This document shows positions 54,445-63,468 of a stretch of 64,000 nt of DNA, piece after piece. The position numbers and the translations under genes are program-made. Numbering within the stretch: the first letter of the stretch is position 1; every line of letters begins with the position of its first letter. The stretch is from Betaproteobacteria bacterium. GTDB lineage: Bacteria > Pseudomonadota > Gammaproteobacteria > Burkholderiales > Casimicrobiaceae. The DNA is taken from contig READ01000018.1 in NCBI GenBank assembly GCA_004293675.1, positions 62,001-126,000 on the forward strand. Reading direction: 5' to 3'. The notes under the pieces were generated by a model. The model had not been told where the DNA came from. It made no database searches and worked only from the letters and a program-made list of their open reading frames with translations.

Positions 54445-55751
54445 AGCATCGGGTCGCAGTGATCGGCGCGGGTTGGGCGGGCGCTGCCGCCGCGCTCACC
54501 TTGGCTCGCGCCGACGTTGCGGTCACCGTCTTCGAAGCCGCAAAAATTGTTGGCGGTCGAGCTCGTCGCGTCGAAAAGACCGAGCGTTCATTCGATAACG
54601 GCCAGCACATTTTATTGGGTGCCTATGATCGTTCACTCGCGTTGATCGCGAGCCTGCACGGAGAGCACGTCGATCACGTGTTGGAGCGGCGATCTTTGTC
54701 GATGCGGATGGCAGCGCATCTGCCGGAACCGCTGGTGCTACGCGCAGGGGCGGGCCCCGCTCCGCTCCATCTTGCAACCGGTTTGTTGGCCGCGCGCGGT
54801 CTAACGATTTCGGAAAAGGTGGCGACTTGCCTGTGGGCCACCAAGTATCTGCTGTGTGCTCGACCGGCCGCTTCCGCCACGGTCTCAGAACTCATCAACG
54901 AGCAGCCGCGCCGCGTCCGAGCGCTGCTTTGGGAGCCGCTGTGCGTGGCTGCGCTCAACACACCCGCCGAGCGGGCCTCGGCCGGCGTGTTTATTGAGGT
55001 GTTGCGGCGCTCGTTTCTGCCCAATCGAAGCGCGAGCGACATGATGCTGCCGCGCGTTGACTTGAGTGCGCTGCTGCCTGAGCCAGCGCTCGCCGAAGTC
55101 GTTGCTCGCGGCAATACGGTGCTGACGTCGAGCGTGGTCATGGCGCTGCGCAACGAAGACGCGGGCGTGAGCTTGGTCACGCGTGACGCCGAACACGCAT
55201 TCGATCAAGTGATCATCGCCACCGGACCGCAGCACGTTGCGCGTTTGCTTGAAAGTTTCGAGCACAGCCAATTGCTTCGGCATGCGCTCGAATCGCTGCA
55301 ATACGAACCGATTAGCACCTTGCATTACGAATTTTCGGCGGGCATGGATGCCACCGATGCAGCGATGTTGATGCTCGATGGTGCGCCGGGGCAATGGCTG
55401 TTTGCGCAGCGCTTGCCCAATGGTCGGGTGCGGGCGAGCGTGGTCATCAGCGCACATCACCGCGCCGATGACGAGGCCGATTTACTCCGAAATGGACTGG
55501 CACAACTGCGGCAAAGCTTTGCGCTGCCCGAGCCGATTTGGTCGCAATTGATCACCGAAAAACGTGCCACGTATTCCTGTACGCCAGCGCAGGTCGAACT
55601 TTTAAGCCACCTGCCTCGCGCCGTCGGCGCGGTTCGTTTTGCGGGCGATTGGTGCGTGCCCGAATTGCCCGCAACGCTCGAATCCGCAGTCATCTCCGGC
55701 GAACGAGCCGCACAGGCCATCATTCAATCCTTGCCCAAACTCACCAACTAA
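54420..55751 (+). CDS. hpnE: Hydroxysqualene dehydroxylase HpnE (FAD-dependent)
   Basis: 443-residue flavoprotein of the amine oxidase/phytoene desaturase fold. Dinucleotide site VAVIGAGWAGAAAALTLARA near the N terminus, EAAKIVGGRARRVE and a C-terminal FAD site RFAGDWCVPELPATLESAVI. It reduces hydroxysqualene to squalene. Starts possible at GTG 54420 or TTG 54441; both overlap the hpnD stop, so translation is coupled. Its stop overlaps the next start (TAATG). Confidence 0.92.
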   Translation: MQNGGLRLKHRVAVIGAGWAGAAAALTLARADVAVTVFEAAKIVGGRARRVEKTERSFDNGQHILLGAYDRSLALIASLHGEHVDHVLERRSLSMRMAAHLPEPLVLRAGAGPAPLHLATGLLAARGLTISEKVATCLWATKYLLCARPAASATVSELINEQPRRVRALLWEPLCVAALNTPAERASAGVFIEVLRRSFLPNRSASDMMLPRVDLSALLPEPALAEVVARGNTVLTSSVVMALRNEDAGVSLVTRDAEHAFDQVIIATGPQHVARLLESFEHSQLLRHALESLQYEPISTLHYEFSAGMDATDAAMLMLDGAPGQWLFAQRLPNGRVRASVVISAHHRADDEADLLRNGLAQLRQSFALPEPIWSQLITEKRATYSCTPAQVELLSHLPRAVGAVRFAGDWCVPELPATLESAVISGERAAQAIIQSLPKLTN

Positions 55752-56170
55752 TGCAACACGTTTTTACCTACGGCTCATTGATGTTCGAACCCGTTTGGCG
55801 GCGCGTGGTACTTGGCCACTATCAATCCGAGGTCGCGTCGATTCGTGGATTTCGACGCCTTTCGGTGCGCGAGAAAGAGCATCCAGCACTCGTCGTTTCA
55901 CGCGGAGGCGATCAAATTGTGGGGCGCGTTTACTTTGACGTTCGCCAGAGCGACATCGAGCGGCTTGATGCGTTCGAGACCGAGCGCTACGCTCGTGTGA
56001 CCATCACGGCCACGGCGGTGCGCGATCATCGATTGATTCTGGCGCAGGCCTATCTGGCGCTCAATGTCGATGAACTCACCAACAAAGATTGGGATGTTTC
56101 ACGATTTGAGCGCGAAGGGTTACCGCGATTTATGGCGGGCTACGTTGCGCAGCACGCGCCGCCGAACTAG
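55751..56170 (+). CDS. Gamma-glutamylcyclotransferase / AIG2-like protein
   Basis: 139-residue protein with the N-terminal signature HVFTYGSLMFEPVW and the RVYFDVRQSDIERLDAFE helix of the GGCT/AIG2 fold, including the catalytic-type Glu in DAFETERY. It may act on gamma-glutamyl compounds. Coupled to hpnE by a TAATG overlap; a link to hopanoid synthesis is not evident. Confidence 0.8.
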   Translation: MQHVFTYGSLMFEPVWRRVVLGHYQSEVASIRGFRRLSVREKEHPALVVSRGGDQIVGRVYFDVRQSDIERLDAFETERYARVTITATAVRDHRLILAQAYLALNVDELTNKDWDVSRFEREGLPRFMAGYVAQHAPPN

Positions 56171-56207
56171 CGGGACTAACCCGAGCGGGTCAGCCGACGC
56201 ACGCGGC

Positions 56208-56235
56208 GCGCTTGACGTTTTGGGTCGTCAAGCGC
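56208..56235. terminator. Stem-loop between convergent genes
   Basis: GCGCTTGACG and CGTCAAGCGC form a perfect 10-base stem with an 8-base loop between the GGCT gene and ftsH, which converge here. Confidence 0.65.
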
Positions 56236-56250
56236 GGCTCGTGCAGCCGA

Positions 56251-58191
56251 TTACGACGCGTTAGTCGACGAAGCAGGCTCGACCTTCACTTCAGGCACGA
56301 CAGGCGCTGCGAGAGGCGCTTCATCCGCTGCCACCGGTGTACCCGAATCACCACTACCGGGGCTACCGGGCGTGTTGTAGCTCTTGGTCGCGCGAACCTT
56401 ACGGCCGGCCATGATGTCCGAAATCTGATCGGCGTCGATGGTTTCAAATTCCATCAAAGCGCTGGTCATGGCTTCGACCTTATCGGCGTTGTCAGTCAGA
56501 ATTTTGGTGGCGAGTGCGTATTGCTCGTCAATGATTCGACGAATTTCCAGATCAACTTTGCGCATGGTTTCCTCGGACATGCTCCGGGTTTGCGTCACGC
56601 TGCGGCCCAAAAATACTTCGCCTTCGTTTTCGGCGTAGACCATCGGTCCGAGCAGATCGCTCATGCCGTAGCGGGTCACCATGTCGCGAGCAATCGCGGT
56701 GGCACGCTCGAAATCGTTTGACGCGCCCGTCGACACATTTTTCACGAACAAATCTTCTGCAATTCGGCCACCGAAGAGCATGGCGATTTGACCGAGCATT
56801 TGGTCTTTGTAGAGCGAAATTCGGTCGCGCTCCGGCAGCTGCCAAGTTACGCCCAGCGCACGTCCACGCGGAATGATCGTTACTTTGTGGACAGGATCGG
56901 ATTTCGGGATGATCGAGGCGACGATGGCATGACCTGACTCGTGATACGCCGTGGCGCGCTTCTCGTCGTCGGTCATGACCATGGACTTGCGCTCAGCGCC
57001 CATGTAGATCTTGTCTTTGGCCTTTTCGAAGTCTTCCATGTCGACCAAGCGCTTGTTCGAGCGTGCGGCAAACAGTGCGGCTTCGTTGACCAAGTTGGCG
57101 ATGTCAGCACCCGAAAATCCCGGGCAGCCGCGTGCCAACACGTGGGGTTTCACGTCGGCAGCGATGGGCACTTTGCGCATGTGAACTTGCAAAATTTGCT
57201 CACGGCCGCGGATGTCTGGCAGCGGCACAGTGACTTGACGATCAAAGCGACCTGGGCGCAGGAGCGCTGGATCGAGCACATCAGGACGGTTAGTCGCGGC
57301 GATCACGATCACGCCTTGCGAGCCTTCGAAGCCGTCCATTTCGACGAGCATTTGGTTCAAGGTTTGCTCGCGCTCGTCGTTGCCACCGCCCATGCCGGCA
57401 CCACGCTGGCGACCGACTGCATCGATCTCGTCGATGAAGATGATGCAAGGCGCATTTTTCTTGGCCTGCTCGAACATGTCGCGAACGCGGGCCGCGCCCA
57501 CGCCAACAAACATCTCAACGAAATCAGAACCCGAAATCGAGAAGAACGGGACTTTCGCTTCGCCCGCAATCGCTTTGGCGAGCAGCGTTTTACCGGTACC
57601 GGGCGAGCCGACCATCAACACACCGCGTGGAATGCGTCCGCCGAGCTTTTGGAATTTCGTGGGGTCTTTCAAGAAATCAACGATTTCGGTAACTTCTTCT
57701 TTCGCTTCGTCGCAACCAGCTACGTCAGCAAAGGTGATCGAGTTATTGTTTTCGTCGAGCAAACGAGCGCGTGATTTGCCAAAGCTGAACGCGCCGCCTT
57801 TGCCGCCGCCCTGCATTTGCCGCATCATGAATATCCATGCGCCGATGAGCAACAGGATGGGGCCGAAGGAGAACAGAATCGTTGAAAGAAGCGATTGGCC
57901 CTCTTCAGGCTGGCCCGAGAATTTGACGTTGTACTTGAGCAAATCGTTGATCAGGTCTTTGTCGTAGCCGCCAGGAACATTGGTCGTTTTGCTACCTTCG
58001 CCAGCCCGATAAATGACCTTGCGGCCTTCGATCGTGGCCTCGGAGATGCGTCCGCCGCGCAGCTCTTCGATAAACGCTGAATACGGAACAGCGTCGCTCT
58101 TTTTCCCCGATTTATCAAACTGCTGCACCACCGTGAGCACGATTAAACCGATGACTAACCAAATGGCGACGTTTTTGAACATGTTGTTCAC
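56251..58191 (-). CDS. ftsH: ATP-dependent zinc metalloprotease FtsH
   Basis: 646-residue membrane protease. Two membrane segments (about 7-23 and 104-122) flank a periplasmic domain; the AAA module has Walker A GSPGTGKT (195-202), Walker [12 protein letters not shown] and the SRH; the zinc site is YHESGHAIV. It degrades misfolded membrane proteins and some cytosolic regulators. The C-terminal 50 residues are Ser/Ala/Pro-rich. Unlike the usual tight rlmE-ftsH pair, 400 bases separate it from rlmE. Confidence 0.98.
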   Translation of the reverse strand: MNNMFKNVAIWLVIGLIVLTVVQQFDKSGKKSDAVPYSAFIEELRGGRISEATIEGRKVIYRAGEGSKTTNVPGGYDKDLINDLLKYNVKFSGQPEEGQSLLSTILFSFGPILLLIGAWIFMMRQMQGGGKGGAFSFGKSRARLLDENNNSITFADVAGCDEAKEEVTEIVDFLKDPTKFQKLGGRIPRGVLMVGSPGTGKTLLAKAIAGEAKVPFFSISGSDFVEMFVGVGAARVRDMFEQAKKNAPCIIFIDEIDAVGRQRGAGMGGGNDEREQTLNQMLVEMDGFEGSQGVIVIAATNRPDVLDPALLRPGRFDRQVTVPLPDIRGREQILQVHMRKVPIAADVKPHVLARGCPGFSGADIANLVNEAALFAARSNKRLVDMEDFEKAKDKIYMGAERKSMVMTDDEKRATAYHESGHAIVASIIPKSDPVHKVTIIPRGRALGVTWQLPERDRISLYKDQMLGQIAMLFGGRIAEDLFVKNVSTGASNDFERATAIARDMVTRYGMSDLLGPMVYAENEGEVFLGRSVTQTRSMSEETMRKVDLEIRRIIDEQYALATKILTDNADKVEAMTSALMEFETIDADQISDIMAGRKVRATKSYNTPGSPGSGDSGTPVAADEAPLAAPVVPEVKVEPASSTNAS

Positions 58192-58591
58192 TAGCGAACT
58201 CCTTAAGAGCCGGTAGCCGTGTCAGTTCGGTCAATCCATCGCAACGTGCGATGCGACCACCAACTCGGGCGGTTCTCAATACTCTTTGATTTTAAGGTTG
58301 ACGGGCGTTTTTCAAGTGCTGGGAATACCCGTCGCGAAATTCGGGGCGCTCGACGGTGAGTTGGTCGGGCGTAGTAGGGCAATCGAGGCGTCTTTTTCCA
58401 ACTTTATTAAGGAACGCCATATTAAATAAAGGCTACAGTCAGTTTTTTTAGTTTTTCATAAACTGGTTAATTACTCGTTAAGCCTTGACTTTATTTGGCA
58501 CATGTTAAAAAAGCTGTTTTCAGTATTGATGAAATCACAGCAAACCGTTAACCGGCTTGACTGACGCGGCGTTCGCCGCGTTTTACGCCGT
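58192..58591. other. Gene-free stretch between ftsH and rlmE
   Basis: AT-rich 400 bases with no convincing coding frame. It must hold the ftsH promoter and contains the hairpin at 58565-58580 (CGCGGCG TT CGCCGCG, followed on the plus strand by TTTT), 12 bases after the rlmE stop. Confidence 0.6.
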
Positions 58592-59224
58592 TCAACGAAG
58601 ACCAGAACACAACAGAAAAATCTCCGCGCTTCGGTCACGCGATGCGTCGGGTTTTCTCGTGGCAACGACCTTGAATTGCTGCTTGAGTTGCGCAAAAAGT
58701 TCCTGATATCCCGGGCCTTGGTAGGCCTTGGTTAAAAATTTCCCCTCGGGTTTGAGGTGATTGAGCGCGAAATCAGCGGCGAGTTCGCACAGGTAAATCG
58801 CTCGCGGTGAATCAATATTGGCCACACCACTCATGTTGGGCAGCATGTCGCTGAGCACCAAATCCACCTTTTTCCCCGCGAGTTTTTCTTCGATCAACGC
58901 CAGCGCCGAGGCTTCGGTGAAATCGCCTTGAATGAAGTCAACGTGATTGAGCCCCTGCATTTCAAGCAGGTCAATGGCGATGATGGTGGCGTTGCCATTG
59001 GTTTTCCGAACGGCGTATTGCGACCAACTGCCGGGTGCTGCGCCCAAATCGACGATCACGCCGCCTTGCGAAATGAGCTTGTCTTTGGCGTCAATTTCAG
59101 CGAGCTTGTAGGCCGCACGCGAACGGTAGCCCTCCTGCTTGGCCTTGAGCACGTAGGGATCGTTGACGTGGCGAACCAGCCAGTCTTTGTGTGATTTGTG
59201 GTTTTTATTGGTGGGGTTGAGCAT
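58592..59224 (-). CDS. rlmE: 23S rRNA (uridine-2'-O)-methyltransferase
   Basis: 210-residue FtsJ/RrmJ-type methyltransferase that modifies U2552 of 23S rRNA. SAM site VIVDLGAAPGSWSQYA, then IAIDLLEM, FIQGDFTEASA, DLVLSDMLPNMSGV and the catalytic Lys/Asp/Lys/Glu tetrad in KDWL(V)R, SDM, GKFLTKAYQG and R-x-x-S-x-E (RDRSAEIFLL). ATG at 59224 chosen. Divergent from yhbY, as in many Proteobacteria, but with an unusually wide gap. Confidence 0.95.
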   Translation of the reverse strand: MLNPTNKNHKSHKDWLVRHVNDPYVLKAKQEGYRSRAAYKLAEIDAKDKLISQGGVIVDLGAAPGSWSQYAVRKTNGNATIIAIDLLEMQGLNHVDFIQGDFTEASALALIEEKLAGKKVDLVLSDMLPNMSGVANIDSPRAIYLCELAADFALNHLKPEGKFLTKAYQGPGYQELFAQLKQQFKVVATRKPDASRDRSAEIFLLCSGLR

Positions 59225-59419
59225 TGGGTGCGCGGGAAGGGGGTACGTTCGCGATTCTTGGCGCGGTGCGCAAGGACTAAAGATCAAGGACGAGAGACGA
59301 AGGACGAATGACGCGAGCAGATGGCGGGGGTGATTTTGACATTGAACCGTTTGCCGGTCTCGTAGGTATCGTGGCCGCCTCGATCCACAGAATTTGCGGG
59401 CGTGATGTTTTGGTTTTTT

Positions 59420-59583
59420 GACGCAGATTTGCGCTGATTTGAGACGGATTGACGCGGATTATTCATCTCCGGTTCTATGGGCACTTCGTCGTACAAAAAA
59501 TCTGCGTCAATCCATCTTAAATCCGTGCGAATCCGTGTCAAATTTGCGCGAATCCGTCTCAAATCGGCGCAAATCTGCGTCAA
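59420..59583. repeat. Inverted and tandem micro-repeats of AATCCGTCTCAAAT type
   Basis: A block GACGCAGATTTGCGCTGATT followed by GAGACGGATTGACGCGGATT (59420-59460) is repeated in inverted form at 59506-59583 with several tandem units of 18-19 bases, allowing a long hairpin. Confidence 0.65.
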
Positions 59584-59770
59584 AAAAAACATGGGGGACT
59601 GAGTTTGGTTGACAGGCCGCCACCCTACCCCGTTCGTGGTGAGCCCGTCGAACCATGAACGCGCACCCGATCTCATTGGCACTGAGCACGCGCAATCTCA
59701 GCGCCGAGTTTCACAAAGGAGCCTTTGCTCAGCGCGGAATCGCCCCTGAACGGGCGTTATCGCGAGATAA
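59457..59770. repeat. Tandem duplication, copy A (314 bp)
   Basis: Starts GATTATTCATCTCCGGTTCT and ends GGGCGTTATCGCGAGATAA. Copy B follows without a gap. Both contain GTTCGTGGTGAGCCCGTCGA and the hairpin CGCCCCTGAACGGGCG. No coding frame is credible. The wider gap 59225-60089 holds only these repeats and the rlmE/yhbY promoters. Confidence 0.85.
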
Positions 59771-60063
59771 GATTATTCATCTCCGGTTCTCTGGGCACTT
59801 CGTCGTACAAAAAATCTGCGTCAATCCATCTTAAATTCGTGCAAATCCGTCTCAAATCAGCGCAAATCTGCGTCAAAAAAACCTCAGACGCTGAGCTCTT
59901 TCGTACAGACCGCCACCCTCCCCCGTTCGTGGTGAGCCCGTCGAACCATGAACGCGCGCCCGAGCTCATTGGCGCTGAGCATGCGCAATCTCAGCGCCGA
60001 GTTTCACAAAGGAGCCTTTGCTCAGCGCGGAATCGCCCCTGAACGGGCGTTATCGCGAGATAA
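59771..60063. repeat. Tandem duplication, copy B (293 bp)
   Basis: Same order as copy A but about 20 bases shorter, mainly because one 18-19 base AATCCG micro-repeat unit is missing. Ends 26 bases before yhbY. Confidence 0.85.
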
Positions 60064-60089
60064 TTAGGGTAATTCACTGAAAGTAGATC

Positions 60090-61382
60090 ATGACTGTTAA
60101 CTCTTCACTCTCCGGCAGCGCGCGTCGCGCCCTGCGCGCTGCGGCGCATCACCTTGACCCCGTTGTGATGATCGGAGACAAAGGACTCACCCCTTCGGTG
60201 CTGCACGAAATTGACTTGGCGCTCACCTCGCATGCGCTCATCAAAGTACGCGTGTTTGCCGATGACCGCGACGTGCGCGAGACGTTTCTCACCGAAATTT
60301 GCAGCAAACTCACGTGTGAGAGCGTGCAGCATTTGGGCAAGCTCTTAGTGCTGTGGCGCAATGCCGATGGCGCGGGCGATATCAACAAAGAGGCCGAGCA
60401 AGACGCGGCAACATTGAGTGCGGTGCGTGGCAAACGCGCGCCGACCGACGCGCAATCCGCAGCCCGCGGCCCCCGTCCGAAGCTCGCCTCGGCCAAGGCC
60501 GTTGACGATCGCGCGCCACGGCCACGCTCGCCGCGTGCGCCCGGTGCAGGCGGTGGCTATGGTCGCAGCGAAGGCTCGCACGGCCAACGTGGCGCAGCGA
60601 GTAGCGGTTACGGCTCGGGCGCGGGCGGCCGTTCGCGCAGTCCAGCCGGTGACGGTGCCGACGTACCACGCGGCTACGCAGCCCGTCGCCGCGAAGGATT
60701 CGCGCCGAACGCTCCACCACAACGCGAAGGCTGGGCGCCACGTGATCGACGCGGCGAAGGTCGGGTTGAAGCGGGTCGAGTCGGGCCGCGTTTTGGCGAT
60801 GATCGATCGGGTGCAGGTGGCGAAAATCGCGGCTTCGGCGCTGAGCGCGGTGCGGACCGTGGCGGCGAGCGCAGCGGCTTCGGCGGTGATTCACGTCGTC
60901 GTGACGGCGCAAGCGGCGGAGCATCCGGTTCGTCCTACGGTGGTGGTCAATCGCGTGGAAATTACGGTAGCGGCGCAGCCGACAGCGGCGCGCCACGCGG
61001 GCGTTGGGGCAATCGCCGCGACGAAGGCGGCGCGGGCAACGGTGGCAGCACTGGCAGTGGTTGGAGCAATTCGGGCAGCGGTGGCGGCGCGGGCGGCAGC
61101 TGGGGTGGCGCAGGTGGTGCCGATCGACGTCCAGCACCGCGCGGTGCGGGCGCGGGTTCAGGCGGCGGCTTCCGTAGTGGCGCGAGCACGGGTTCAGGCG
61201 GCGGCTTCCGTGGTGGCGCGGGCGGCGGGGCTGGCGGATATCGCGGCGGCGCGGGCTCGGCTGGCGGCGCAAGCTCCGGCAGCGGTTTCGGCAATCGCGA
61301 TGCATTCACCGGCAAACCCCGCGGGTTTTCGAGTGGTGGCGGGGCGAAACCTGCGCCACGAGCACGGCGTCGCTTGGGCTAA
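60090..61382 (+). CDS. yhbY: YhbY-type (CRM domain) RNA-binding protein with a very long Gly/Arg/Ser-rich tail
   Basis: 430-residue protein. Residues 1-97 form the complete YhbY/CRM domain known from ribosome-assembly factors (RRALRAAAHHLDPVVMIGDK, GLTPSVLHEIDLALTSHALI, then QHLGKLLVLWR). Stand-alone YhbY is usually about 100 residues; here about 330 more follow, rich in Gly, Arg, Ser and Ala with RGG/GGF-like units, and probably disordered. Such tails promote RNA binding or condensation. The high GC repeat makes other frames open too, but only this frame has the conserved domain. Divergent from rlmE. Confidence 0.88.
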   Translation: MTVNSSLSGSARRALRAAAHHLDPVVMIGDKGLTPSVLHEIDLALTSHALIKVRVFADDRDVRETFLTEICSKLTCESVQHLGKLLVLWRNADGAGDINKEAEQDAATLSAVRGKRAPTDAQSAARGPRPKLASAKAVDDRAPRPRSPRAPGAGGGYGRSEGSHGQRGAASSGYGSGAGGRSRSPAGDGADVPRGYAARRREGFAPNAPPQREGWAPRDRRGEGRVEAGRVGPRFGDDRSGAGGENRGFGAERGADRGGERSGFGGDSRRRDGASGGASGSSYGGGQSRGNYGSGAADSGAPRGRWGNRRDEGGAGNGGSTGSGWSNSGSGGGAGGSWGGAGGADRRPAPRGAGAGSGGGFRSGASTGSGGGFRGGAGGGAGGYRGGAGSAGGASSGSGFGNRDAFTGKPRGFSSGGGAKPAPRARRRLG

Positions 61383-61402
61383 GCAAACCGAAAGCGGCAC
61401 CC

Positions 61403-61660
61403 ATGCTCGAACTTCGCCCGAACTGCGAATGCTGCAACCGCGATTTGCCCAACGAATCGCGGGACGCGCGAATTTGCACGTTTGAATGCACGTTCTGCGC
61501 AGATTGCGTTGACACGAAGCTCGGCGGTGTGTGCCCCAATTGCGGCGGCGAATTCACGATACGGCCAATGCGACCCACGGAAAAACTTGCGAAATATCCC
61601 GCCTCTGTAACGCGTTTGTACAAGCCGCTCGGCTGCAACGTGGCGGAAACGACGCGTTAA
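61403..61660 (+). CDS. DUF1272 zinc-ribbon-like protein
   Basis: 85-residue protein LELRPNCECCNRDLPNESRD with cysteine pairs continuing CTFECTFCADCV and CPNCGGEF, the DUF1272 pattern. It should bind zinc; function unknown. It follows yhbY by 20 bases and may be co-transcribed. A weak hairpin (CGGCTTGAG with CTCAGCCG, near 61667) lies after it. Confidence 0.85.
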   Translation: MLELRPNCECCNRDLPNESRDARICTFECTFCADCVDTKLGGVCPNCGGEFTIRPMRPTEKLAKYPASVTRLYKPLGCNVAETTR

Positions 61661-61848
61661 ACCAAACGGCTTGAGAAACTCAGCCGTCAAACAACGTTTT
61701 GGCTGTAGGCCATACAAAATAGCGCGATTAAGCTGTTTAGATCGTACCTTGAAAACACCCACAGATAGTGCGAAGCCCTTATTAAATGAGGCATTGGCCG
61801 TATAAGCCAGCACTGATCATCCTACTTGACGCATTCAGTCCCCAACGC

Positions 61849-62043
61849 CTAGGGAGACGCTGAATAATTCCCGCGAGCAGCGCGCCTTGGATTGGGATCG
61901 AGTGCGAAATCGACAAATGCGAGGCATAGCGGGGCTATGGAGAGCATTTTCGATGCAGCGGCGACCCGCTGGTCGTAAGTTTACGACCGGGCCCAAGTCC
62001 AAGGATGCGATGCTCGATGGGCATTTGATCAGCGTCTCCCTAG
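61849..62043. mobile_element. MITE-like element, copy 2 (about 195 bp)
   Basis: Same ends as the element at 566 (CTAGGGAGACGCTGA and TCAGCGTCTCCCTAG) and the same inner order (GGATTGGGATCGAGTGCGAA, then GCATAGCGGGGCTATGG, GATGGGCATTTGATCAGCG), about 27 bases longer around 61970-61995. It abuts the 3' end of the decayed gluconokinase gene. Confidence 0.8.
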
Positions 62044-62586
62044 CTATCCAGCGACGCCGCACGCTGGCAACCTGCGCCTGCGTTGGTAACCCAATCGCGA
62101 ATTCGCTCGGCGAGGAGCTCATACGAACCCTCAAGAAAAACCCAGCGCACCGTTAGGCTGTCTGCGGCTATGGCATCACGGTAGCGCTGCTTGAGTGCCG
62201 AGCAAGCCAGCACCAACGATTAGTCGGCTTGCGTTCGAGCTCTGAGCTCGTTGTTCAAAATTTGTAGCCACGGCGCTCGGTCGGAATCGGTCAGCGGCGT
62301 TACGGCGCGTTTTCTCAACGTTTTCCTGCCGATGAAAATCATCGGCATCGAAAAAGCTGCTCCCCAATTTTGCCGCGAGCGCTTGCCCCAGCGTGGTGTT
62401 TCCGCAGCCAGATACACCCATGACCACCACAGGAAACCGCGCGGCGGCGCTAATTCTTGGCCCGTTCAACGAACCTGGCGCAACCGCTGCGCCACAAGAC
62501 TCGTTACCCGCTATTGGCATGTCACCCACGCTTTCGATCACCGAATCGTAAGCGTTGAAACTCAACGATTGCCATTGTAAAGTCAT
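62044..62586 (-). pseudogene. Decayed gluconokinase gene
   Basis: On the minus strand the frame reads VVVMGVSGCGNTTLGQALAA followed by KLGSSFFDADDFHRQENVEK, the start of a GntK-type gluconokinase, but the P-loop lysine is Asn. Gluconokinase sequence then continues in other frames (APWLQILNNELRARTQAD, then ACSALKQRYRDAIAADSLTV and RWVFLEGSYELLAERI), so at least two frameshifts are present. The MITE-like element adjoins the end. It once belonged with the sugar-acid genes that follow at 62725. Confidence 0.78.
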
Positions 62587-62724
62587 ATCATCATATGATA
62601 AAAATTTGACTTATGAACTATTGTTGCTCACAGCCGCTGTCAAAACTGCCACCCGTTTCGAACCGCACCACCATGTCCCGCGCGGTGCTATCTGCAATCG
62701 ATTCGGTAAACGTTGGTGCGCAAC

Positions 62725-63468
62725 ATGATTAAGAACTTCCATGGCAATACGGTCGACGCATTGGGCTTAGCGATTGTTAGCGGCCGCTACCCAGTGGGTA
62801 TTGCCATCCCCAACGAACCGGCGTTGTGCGAGGCACTGGGCGTGAGCCGAACCGTAATTCGCGAAGCCGTCAAATCGCTCGCAGCGAAAGGCTTGATCGC
62901 AACCAGCCCGAAAGTCGGCAGTCGCGTGCTCTCATCGGATCGTTGGAATTGGTTCGACCCTGATGTGATCCTGTGGCAATCTCGCGCTGGGCTCACGGCT
63001 GATTTTTTGCGCGATCTTCAAGAAATGCGTCGAATCGTTGAGCCCGCAGCGATTCGCTTAGCGGCTGAGCGAGCGACACCCGACGACATCGCCGCGGCCG
63101 AGGCGGCCTTTGAGGGCATGCGTTTGGCTATCGAAGAAGGCGGCGATTACGTCAGCCACGACTTGAAGTTTCATCAGGCGTTACTGCTGGCCAGCCGCAA
63201 TCGCATGATGATTCAGATGAACAAAGCGCTCTCGGCGTTACTTCGAACCAGCTTCGAGATTTCGACAAAGCGCAAAGATGGACCGCGAAGCTCCCTGCCT
63301 TTGCACCGCGCGGTGCTGGATGCGGTGATCGCTCGAAACCCGGCTCGGGCGGAGCGCGCCATCCTGGTGCTCATCGATGGCGCGCATGAAGACATCGAAG
63401 CAATTTTGAGTTCGCGGCGCAAGTTACCCAACCTCGACCAACCCTCGCCCCGACTGAAGGCTGCGTGA
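62725..63468 (+). CDS. GntR/FadR-family regulator of sugar-acid use
   Basis: 247-residue regulator. N-terminal winged helix (IPNEPALCEALGVSRTVIRE, then AVKSLAAKGLIATSPKVGSR) and C-terminal FCD ligand domain with metal-binding positions (LQEMRRIVEPAAIRLAAERA; DLKFHQALLLASRN; LPLHRAVLDAVIARN). The start is uncertain: ATG 62725 is taken, TTG 62713 and GTG 62716 are in frame. It overlaps the TRAP gene (TGATG), so it is the first gene of that operon and likely responds to gluconate, a hexuronate or a related acid. Confidence 0.85.
   Translation: MIKNFHGNTVDALGLAIVSGRYPVGIAIPNEPALCEALGVSRTVIREAVKSLAAKGLIATSPKVGSRVLSSDRWNWFDPDVILWQSRAGLTADFLRDLQEMRRIVEPAAIRLAAERATPDDIAAAEAAFEGMRLAIEEGGDYVSHDLKFHQALLLASRNRMMIQMNKALSALLRTSFEISTKRKDGPRSSLPLHRAVLDAVIARNPARAERAILVLIDGAHEDIEAILSSRRKLPNLDQPSPRLKAA

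Noticed and set aside
56941-57774. 277-residue open frame on the plus strand opposite ftsH
   Set aside because: Antisense shadow of an intact, highly conserved gene.
59506-59583. CRISPR array
   Set aside because: The AATCCG units are contiguous, imperfect and without spacers, so they are ordinary tandem micro-repeats; no cas genes are present anywhere in the window.
60418-61485. Long open frame of 355 residues on the plus strand overlapping yhbY, and a 307-residue frame on the minus strand
   Set aside because: They are open only because the GC-rich repeat lacks stop codons; they show no domain, and the YhbY frame carries the conserved CRM domain.
61849-62043. Structured non-coding RNA in the palindromic segment
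   Set aside because: A second copy with the same terminal repeats and CTAG ends at 566-733 shows it is a transposon-like element.
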